Shown piece by piece: positions 6,670 through 11,380 of a stretch of 11,380 nt of DNA (its first letter is position 1; every line of letters starts with the position of its first letter). The stretch is taken from positions 1-11,380 of the forward strand of contig JASLCO010000118.1 of NCBI GenBank assembly GCA_030146505.1. Direction: 5' to 3'. Source of the DNA: Moraxellaceae bacterium. GTDB taxonomy: Bacteria; Pseudomonadota; Gammaproteobacteria; Pseudomonadales; Moraxellaceae. The notes below the pieces were generated by a model. The model had not been told where the DNA came from. It did not search any database and worked only from the letters and a program-made list of their open reading frames with translations. The translations under genes were made by a program, and so were the position numbers.

Positions 6670-8328
6670 ATGACCTCCATCAAGAACATGCTCAAAGACC
6701 CTTCGAAGAAATATCCCCGCACCCCGGCCATCAATCTCCCCGACCGCCAGTGGCCCACCCGCGAGCTCACCCATGTGCCCATCTGGATGAGCACCGACCT
6801 GCGCGATGGCAATCAGGCCCTGTTCGAGCCCATGTCGGTGGCACGCAAATTCGAATTCTTCAAGATGCTGGTACAGATAGGCCTGAAGGAAATCGAAGTC
6901 GCTTTCCCCTCGGCCTCAGAAACCGATTTCGATTTCGTGCGCTCGCTGATCGAGGGCGGCCATATTCCCGATGACGTGACCATAGAAGTGCTCACGCAAG
7001 CCCGTGAACACCTCATACGCCGCACGTTTGAATCCCTCTACGGCGCCAAGCGCGCCATCGTGCATCTCTACAACGCCACCAGCCCGGTCTGGCGTGAAAC
7101 CGTGTTCAGAATGAGCCGCGAGGAAACACGCGAGCTTGCCGTGAAAAACGCACAGCTCATGAAGGACATTGCAGCAGAGCACCCGGAAACCGAGTGGATA
7201 TTCCAGTACAGCCCGGAAACCTTCACCGCTACCGAACTGGATTTCGCCGTGGAGGTCTGCGACGCCGTGGCAGACGTGTGGGAAGCACGCCCGGACAAGA
7301 AAATCATCATCAATCTACCGGCCACCGTGGAAGTCTCCACGCCCAACCGTTATGCCGACCAGATCGAATGGATGCACCGCAACCTCAAGCGTCGCGACGG
7401 CATCATCCTTTCCGTGCATCCGCATAATGACCGTGGCACTGCTGTCGCCGCCGCGGAGCTTGCCGTTCTTGCTGGAGCTGACCGCGTGGAAGGCTGTCTT
7501 TTCGGCAATGGCGAGCGCACCGGTAATGTGGACCTTGTGACCCTGGCCATGAACTTCTATTCACAGGGCATACATCCCGGCCTCGATTTTTCCGACATCG
7601 ACAAAATCTCCGCCGTGGTGGAACGCGCCACCAGCATTGCCCTGCACCCGCGCCATCCCTATGCAGGCAATCTTGTTTTCACCGCTTTCTCCGGCTCACA
7701 CCAGGACGCCATACGCAAAGGCTTTGCCGTGCAGAAGGACGATGCCGCCTGGGCGGTACCCTATCTGCCGATTGATCCGGCCGATGTGGGCCGCAGCTAC
7801 GAGGCCATCATCCGCGTCAACAGCCAGTCCGGCAAAGGCGGCATCGCGCACATTCTCGAAACGGCTTATGGCGTGAAGCTGCCAGCCTCGGAGTGGCCCT
7901 CCTTCAGCAAGGTGGTGCAGGTAGTGGCGGATGAAACCGGACAGGAACTCACTGCGCCCAGGCTCTGGGAAATTTTCTGCGCGACCTATGAAAAATCGGC
8001 CCCGCTGACGCTGGTCAAACAGGTGCAGTCCAATGAAGGCAGACAGATACGCATCACGCTGGAAAAGAATGGCAAGACCGAAGAACACCAGGGCGAAGGC
8101 AACGGCCCCATCGAAGCCTTCATGAAGGCCATCAATCTGCCGGTAAAGCTGCGCCACTTCGAGGAACGCTCGCTGGGCGATGACGAACAGGCCGAAGCCA
8201 TGGCCATTGTCACCCTGGAAGATGAAAAAGGCATACCCGTCATCGGCATGGGCCGCGACCGCAACAGTGGCACCGCCGCCCTGAAAGCCATCGTCAGCGC
8301 CTGTAACCGCATGCCGCAAAGCTGCTGA
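6670..8328 (+). CDS. leuA: 2-isopropylmalate synthase, type 2
   Basis: Condenses acetyl-CoA with 2-oxoisovalerate to form 2-isopropylmalate, the first committed step of leucine synthesis, in the cytoplasm. Length 552 residues from ATG 6670, the usual size of the longer (type 2) bacterial enzymes. Motifs: DLRDGNQAL (43-51, carrying the metal-binding Asp46); FPSASETDFDFVR (79-91); HPHND (250-254, metal-binding His pair); GNGERTGNVD (279-288). The C-terminal part (from about residue 430) fits the LeuA allosteric dimerisation domain that binds leucine for feedback inhibition. ATG 6670 was chosen because AAGAG (6656-6660) sits 9 nt upstream and the protein then begins MTSIKNMLKDPSKKY, as in relatives; 6652, 6661 and 6688 are alternatives. 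It stands alone, without leuB/C/D beside it, as is common in type-2 leuA genomes. Feedback control is family knowledge; leader control is inferred. Confidence 0.96.
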   Translation: MTSIKNMLKDPSKKYPRTPAINLPDRQWPTRELTHVPIWMSTDLRDGNQALFEPMSVARKFEFFKMLVQIGLKEIEVAFPSASETDFDFVRSLIEGGHIPDDVTIEVLTQAREHLIRRTFESLYGAKRAIVHLYNATSPVWRETVFRMSREETRELAVKNAQLMKDIAAEHPETEWIFQYSPETFTATELDFAVEVCDAVADVWEARPDKKIIINLPATVEVSTPNRYADQIEWMHRNLKRRDGIILSVHPHNDRGTAVAAAELAVLAGADRVEGCLFGNGERTGNVDLVTLAMNFYSQGIHPGLDFSDIDKISAVVERATSIALHPRHPYAGNLVFTAFSGSHQDAIRKGFAVQKDDAAWAVPYLPIDPADVGRSYEAIIRVNSQSGKGGIAHILETAYGVKLPASEWPSFSKVVQVVADETGQELTAPRLWEIFCATYEKSAPLTLVKQVQSNEGRQIRITLEKNGKTEEHQGEGNGPIEAFMKAINLPVKLRHFEERSLGDDEQAEAMAIVTLEDEKGIPVIGMGRDRNSGTAALKAIVSACNRMPQSC

Positions 8329-8357
8329 AAGCCGTGCCGCCCCACAAGGGCACTGCA

Positions 8358-8391
8358 CGCGGCCGGCCGGGGTCACCCTCCGCCGGCCACG
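8358..8391 (+). other. GC-rich hairpin downstream of leuA
   Basis: Arms 8358-8367 and 8382-8391 are inverted repeats matching at 9 of 10 positions, around a 14-nt loop that can itself pair GGG with CCC. No T run follows. It lies between the leuA stop and the terminator at 8401, so it may stabilise the 3' end of the mRNA. Confidence 0.45.
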
Positions 8392-8400
8392 CTGAATCCG

Positions 8401-8424
8401 AAAGCCGGTGATCCCGGCTTTTTT
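8401..8424 (+). terminator. Intrinsic terminator of leuA
   Basis: Perfect 8-bp stem AAAGCCGG (8401-8408) / CCGGCTTT (8414-8421) with loop TGATC; the T run extends to 8424 and then CTTT. It ends the leuA transcription unit 73 nt after the stop codon. Confidence 0.85.
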
Positions 8425-8688
8425 CTTTACGGCCATTGGTAAAAACAGTCCAGGATGCCATCACCACCAAGCAGGTTCAGCCTCGGGCATGTAAATACCG
8501 GGGTAACCTGCCGCCCATTTCCGCTTCACCGGCCCATACTGTCGGGCGAAGCCCCTTGCCTCTGCCCGATGTAACCAGCCGACGGCCCGAAATGACTGTC
8601 CTCACTGTCGGAATTGTCGGGCAATCTGGAACCCGCCCCTGGTGAGTGATGCTAGATTCCGGGCTCAACTCGATGTCACGAGGCCGAC
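8425..8688. other. Spacer upstream of the patatin-like gene
   Basis: Together with the terminator region this gives 360 bases without a gene between leuA and the lipase. It contains an inverted repeat TCGGGC/GCCCGA (8542-8547 / 8564-8569) and three adjacent 9-bp units at 8595, 8604 and 8613 sharing the core A(C/T)TGTC. A possible extended -10, TG-C-TAGATT (8650-8658), sits 31 nt before the start codon but has no recognisable -35. I see no coding content. Confidence 0.4.
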
Positions 8689-10188
8689 ATGCAGCTGAAG
8701 AAAAAGATCACCGAGCTGGATCGCGCCCTGGACAACGCAAAGACCTATACGGAATGGGAACAACTGGGCACGGAGCTCGATGCGCTGGCAGGACTGGATC
8801 TCTGGAAGCTCGACAACACTTCCTCCGACTACCACTACGAACTCATCCATGAACGCCTGGTGTCGCTGCGCGAACTGCAGCAGGGCCACAAGCTGCAGGA
8901 GCTCATCCGCTCGCTGCGCGAAGGCCTGCACCATGACCTCGGCAATATGGGCAATCCGGCGCTCTATACCCGCGCCCATGTCGGCACCAAGAAACTGATC
9001 GAGGATTACGTGACGCAGGTATGCGACGCGCTTTCCTATATCAGCGCCCAGCCCAACAGCCTGCTTTCCTACGACGAAAAGCGCCGTTTCTTTGAAGACA
9101 CCTCGCGCAGTTTCGGCCAGCCCGCCCTCATGCTCTCCGGCGGCGCCACCCTCGGGCTTTTCCATATCGGCGTGTGCAAGGCCCTGCATGAACAGGGCCT
9201 CTTGCCCAAGGTGATTTCCGGCTCCAGTGCCGGCTCCATCATGGCGGCGATGATAGGCACGCATACCGATGATGAACTGGAAGCCATGTATGAAGGCGAC
9301 CTGCTGGAAGGCCGCGCCTGGGCCTGGAAAAATCCCCTGCGCGGCTTCCTGGGCGAAGGCTTTGCCGACCAGAAGCAACTGGAAACGTTCCTGCGTAGAA
9401 ATATCGGCGAATACTCCTTTGAAGAGGCGTATGCACGCACCGGGCGCCACATCAACGTGACGGTTTCACCGGTGGACCAGCACCAGAAATCACGCCTGAT
9501 GAACGAGCTGACCTCGCCCTACCTGCTCACCTGGAGCGCCGTGCTGGCCTCCTGCGCCGTGCCCGTCCTTTTCCCGCCCGTCACGCTCACCACCAAGAAC
9601 GTGGACGGCGATTACGTGCCCTATATGCCGCGCGAGCGCTGGGTGGACGGTTCGGTGAAAAGCGATCTTCCGCGCGAACGCCTGATGCATCTTTTCAACG
9701 TGAATTACTTCATCGCCGTGCAGGTGAACCCGCACATCGTTCCCTTCATGGAAAGCGACCGCAAGCGCCTGGAAAAGAAGCTCATGTCCTGGCCACGCCG
9801 CGCCCTGCGCGAGGAACTGAAATTCCACGGCAGCGGCCTCATGAATTTCCTGCGCTCGCAGGTCAGCAACCAGGCCAGCCGCCAGTTGCTGGATCATGCC
9901 TACGCCATCCTGGCGCAACGCTACTACGGTGATGTCACCATCCATCCGCGTTATACGCTGGATCATTACCGCCATGTGCTGGCCGAACCCGGTGACAAGC
10001 TGCGCTGGGAGTGGTTCCGCCTGCAGGGCGAGCGTGCCACCTGGCCCAAGATCGCCATGATCCGCACCCATGCCCGCATCAGCCAGAGCCTCACGGACAA
10101 TATCGCCCTGCTGGAAAAGCAGCGTTCGCGCCGTCGTGACGACCCCTTGCGCGTGGTGTCTTCACGCCAGACCGGAACGAATGCCTGA
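8689..10188 (+). CDS. Patatin-like phospholipase / triacylglycerol lipase with DUF3336-like N-terminus
   Basis: A 499-residue serine hydrolase expected to cleave acyl esters of phospholipids or stored triacylglycerol. Residues about 10-140 match the DUF3336 type of region seen in front of the patatin domain in the yeast Tgl3/4/5 and plant SDP1 lipases (EWEQLGTELDALAGLDLWK, then SSDYHYELIHERL). The patatin domain spans about 146-345: oxyanion loop LSGGATLGLFHIG (149-161), nucleophile elbow GSSAG (178-182, Ser180), catalytic DGS (Asp320). Both members of the Ser-Asp dyad are present, so the enzyme should be active. No signal peptide or clear membrane helix is seen; it is likely cytoplasmic or peripheral to membrane or lipid bodies. 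The Arg-rich C-terminus (478-483) may help membrane contact. Start at 8689: GAGG (8680-8683) lies 5 nt upstream. Substrate (phospholipid versus triacylglycerol) is inferred from homology only. Confidence 0.9.
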   Translation: MQLKKKITELDRALDNAKTYTEWEQLGTELDALAGLDLWKLDNTSSDYHYELIHERLVSLRELQQGHKLQELIRSLREGLHHDLGNMGNPALYTRAHVGTKKLIEDYVTQVCDALSYISAQPNSLLSYDEKRRFFEDTSRSFGQPALMLSGGATLGLFHIGVCKALHEQGLLPKVISGSSAGSIMAAMIGTHTDDELEAMYEGDLLEGRAWAWKNPLRGFLGEGFADQKQLETFLRRNIGEYSFEEAYARTGRHINVTVSPVDQHQKSRLMNELTSPYLLTWSAVLASCAVPVLFPPVTLTTKNVDGDYVPYMPRERWVDGSVKSDLPRERLMHLFNVNYFIAVQVNPHIVPFMESDRKRLEKKLMSWPRRALREELKFHGSGLMNFLRSQVSNQASRQLLDHAYAILAQRYYGDVTIHPRYTLDHYRHVLAEPGDKLRWEWFRLQGERATWPKIAMIRTHARISQSLTDNIALLEKQRSRRRDDPLRVVSSRQTGTNA

Positions 10189-10202
10189 GCCTGCATGCTG
10201 CA

Positions 10203-10235
10203 AAAGAAAAAGCGCCCTGGTGGCGCTTTTTCTTT
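10203..10235 (+). terminator. Strong intrinsic terminator of the patatin-like gene
   Basis: Perfect 14-bp stem: arms 10203-10216 and 10222-10235, loop CTGGT, GC core GCGCC/GGCGC with an A-rich left and T-rich right arm. It starts 15 nt after the stop codon. By symmetry it could also stop minus-strand transcription. Confidence 0.88.
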
Positions 10236-10260
10236 ATCCGTTTCCGCAGGAAGGCTCTTA

Positions 10261-10421
10261 GAGTCTGTTCACGATCTCTGGACTCGCTGCCTTTGATAAG
10301 CACAGAACCTTGAAAACGTCGTCCCGGCGAAAGCCGGGATCCATAAAACGGTGGCAAAGACACTGCCGCATGGGTCCCGGCCTTCGCCGGGACGACGGAA
10401 TTTGAGATCGTGAACAGGTTC
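10261..10421. mobile_element. MITE-like element with nested inverted repeats
   Basis: A 161-bp non-coding element. The outer terminal inverted repeats GAGTCTGTTCACGATCTC (10261-10278) and GAGATCGTGAACAGGTTC (10404-10421) match at 16 of 18 positions. TTA stands directly outside both ends (10258-10260, 10422-10424), as a 3-bp target duplication would. Inside, arms 10317-10344 and 10370-10397 are inverted repeats matching at 26 of 28 positions. Each arm can fold alone: TCCCGGC-GAAA-GCCGGGA (10322-10339) and TCCCGGC-CTTC-GCCGGGA (10375-10392). No transposase is encoded, so it would have to move in trans. GAG ends with a TNA target resemble my recollection of the IS1031 group of the IS5 family, but this is tentative. 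It could equally be a REP-type palindrome pair. Confidence 0.65.
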
Positions 10422-10424
10422 TTA

Positions 10425-10562
10425 ACGGCGATGCCATTCCCTCCCCAGCGGCTTACCGTGCTCCTTGCTCACCACTTGCCATCACGGCTAAAGCCCCTCC
10501 TGCATAATCCGTTCACTTTCCAACCTTCGTCATGGCAAGTTCGCCTCCTGCTCCTTCCGGCA
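10425..10562. other. Non-coding spacer upstream of kinase promoter
   Basis: The stretch from the lipase stop to the kinase start (10189-10653, 465 bases) holds the terminator, the MITE-like element and the kinase promoter. This remaining part has no supported gene; a CATAAT at 10503-10508 lacks a correctly spaced -35. Confidence 0.4.
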
Positions 10563-10590
10563 TCGACAAGAAGCCTGCTATCGCTATAGT
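10563..10590 (+). promoter_or_regulatory. Sigma70-like promoter of the Ser/Thr kinase gene
   Basis: The -35 TCGACA (10563-10568, 5 of 6 to consensus) and -10 TATAGT (10585-10590, 5 of 6) are separated by 16 nt. Transcription would begin near 10597, giving a 5' UTR of about 57 nt. That UTR has a 7-bp inverted repeat CAGGACA/TGTCCTG (10607-10613 / 10623-10629) that could fold or bind a regulator. Confidence 0.5.
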
Positions 10591-10653
10591 GCGAGCTGAA
10601 AACCGGCAGGACACAAACCGGCTGTCCTGAGCCTCCCTGCAATGGAGATGCCT

Positions 10654-11380
10654 ATGGGGCAGATCGTGATTCCCGGCTACACCCTGAAACGCAAGCTGGG
10701 ACAAGGCGGCATGGCCGCCGTTTTCCTGGCCGTGCAGGAATCCTTCGGCCGCGACGTCGCCCTGAAAATCCTCGTGCCCTCGCTGGCCAAGGAGCCGGAT
10801 TTCGCCGAACGCTTCATGCGCGAGGCCCGTACCATGGCCAGCCTCGCCCACCCCAACATCATCGTGGTGTACGACGTGGGCAGCGCCAACGGCCTGCATT
10901 ACTACGCCATGGCCTACCACCCCGGCAACGACCTCACCCATCGCATACGCAGCGGCGGCGTCACCGTGCAGGAAGCCCTGCGCATCACCCGGCAGCTCGC
11001 CGACGCCCTGGCCTATGCCCACAGCGAAGGCATCGTGCATCGCGACATCAAGCCGGACAATGTGCTCTTCCGCGGCCGCGACGATGCCGCCATCCTCACC
11101 GATTTCGGCGTGGCCAAAAGCCTGCACAACGATCTCAACCAGCTCACGCAATCCGGCGCCACCGTCGGCACTCCGAAATACATGAGCCCCGAGCAGGCAC
11201 GCGGCAAGCGCGTGGACGGTCGCTCCGATCTCTACAGCCTGGGCTGCGTGCTTTATGAAATGCTCACCGGTGCACCGCCCTTCCTGGCCGAAGAAGCGGT
11301 AACACTGGCCATCAAGCACTGCCAGGACCCGGTACCGCGCCTGCGCACCGAGCTTGGCCGCTTCCAGCCACTGCTGGACA
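10654..11380 (+). CDS. Serine/threonine protein kinase, PknB/Hanks type (3' end outside window)
   Basis: The first 242 residues of a eukaryotic-like kinase, which transfers phosphate from ATP to Ser/Thr of target proteins. The catalytic set looks complete: glycine loop GQGGMAAV (16-23), Lys38 in VALKIL, Glu57 of helix C, HRDIKPDN (129-136, catalytic Asp131), DFG (150-152), activation segment with GTPKYMSPEQ (172-181), and SDLYSLGCVLYEMLTGAPPF (191-210). HRD with Arg130 suggests control by activation-loop phosphorylation (Thr/Ser in about 165-173). ATG 10654 was chosen because GGAG (10644-10647) lies 6 nt upstream; ATGs at 10642 and 10648 lack a binding site. The part beyond the kinase domain (membrane helix, PASTA, TPR or other sensor) is outside the window, so the signal and localisation are unknown. 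No phosphatase or substrate gene is visible nearby. Confidence 0.94.
   Translation, partial: MGQIVIPGYTLKRKLGQGGMAAVFLAVQESFGRDVALKILVPSLAKEPDFAERFMREARTMASLAHPNIIVVYDVGSANGLHYYAMAYHPGNDLTHRIRSGGVTVQEALRITRQLADALAYAHSEGIVHRDIKPDNVLFRGRDDAAILTDFGVAKSLHNDLNQLTQSGATVGTPKYMSPEQARGKRVDGRSDLYSLGCVLYEMLTGAPPFLAEEAVTLAIKHCQDPVPRLRTELGRFQPLLD

Noticed and set aside
8436..8645. 69-codon plus-strand ORF between leuA and the lipase gene
   Set aside because: No recognisable domain, no clear ribosome binding site, and it overlaps the repeat and promoter-like sequences.
10513..11319. 268-codon minus-strand ORF opposite the kinase gene
   Set aside because: Fully antisense to a kinase domain with every catalytic motif; its His/Gly/Ala-rich product looks like a shadow frame.

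Overview
The window looks like chromosomal DNA from a high-GC proteobacterium, probably a gammaproteobacterium. Supporting signs are the type-2 leuA, an AsmA-family envelope protein, a patatin/DUF3336 lipase of about 500 residues, an outer-membrane-type lipoprotein signal, and compact intergenic regions with GC-rich intrinsic terminators. I cannot name the genus from the sequence alone. No tRNA, rRNA, CRISPR array, phage gene or transposase gene is visible.

Layout, left to right. (1) A Cu+-type P1B ATPase (+) is cut by the left edge; the YHS-like and heavy-metal-binding N-terminal modules are visible, and its true start lies outside the window. (2) An AsmA-family protein (+) follows, with a hairpin over its ribosome binding site. 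It ends at two hairpins, one of which works as a terminator in both directions. (3) Convergent to it, on the minus strand, is a 426-residue lipoprotein of unknown function. (4) A 579-bp divergent intergenic region holds two candidate leader ORFs and leads to leuA (+), 2-isopropylmalate synthase. (5) After leuA come two hairpins and a spacer with a short 9-bp tandem repeat, then a patatin-like lipase (+) with an N-terminal DUF3336-like region and a strong terminator. (6) A 161-bp MITE-like element made of nested inverted repeats lies between that terminator and the next gene. (7) A serine/threonine protein kinase (+) with a good sigma70-like promoter runs off the right edge.

The genes do not form one pathway: metal efflux, envelope maintenance, leucine synthesis, lipid hydrolysis and signalling are each separated by terminators or long spacers. 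The window therefore reads as ordinary core chromosome with separate transcription units. The items most worth a second look are the MITE-like element, the leuA leader region and the hairpin over the asmA-like start. I see no convincing new multi-gene system.
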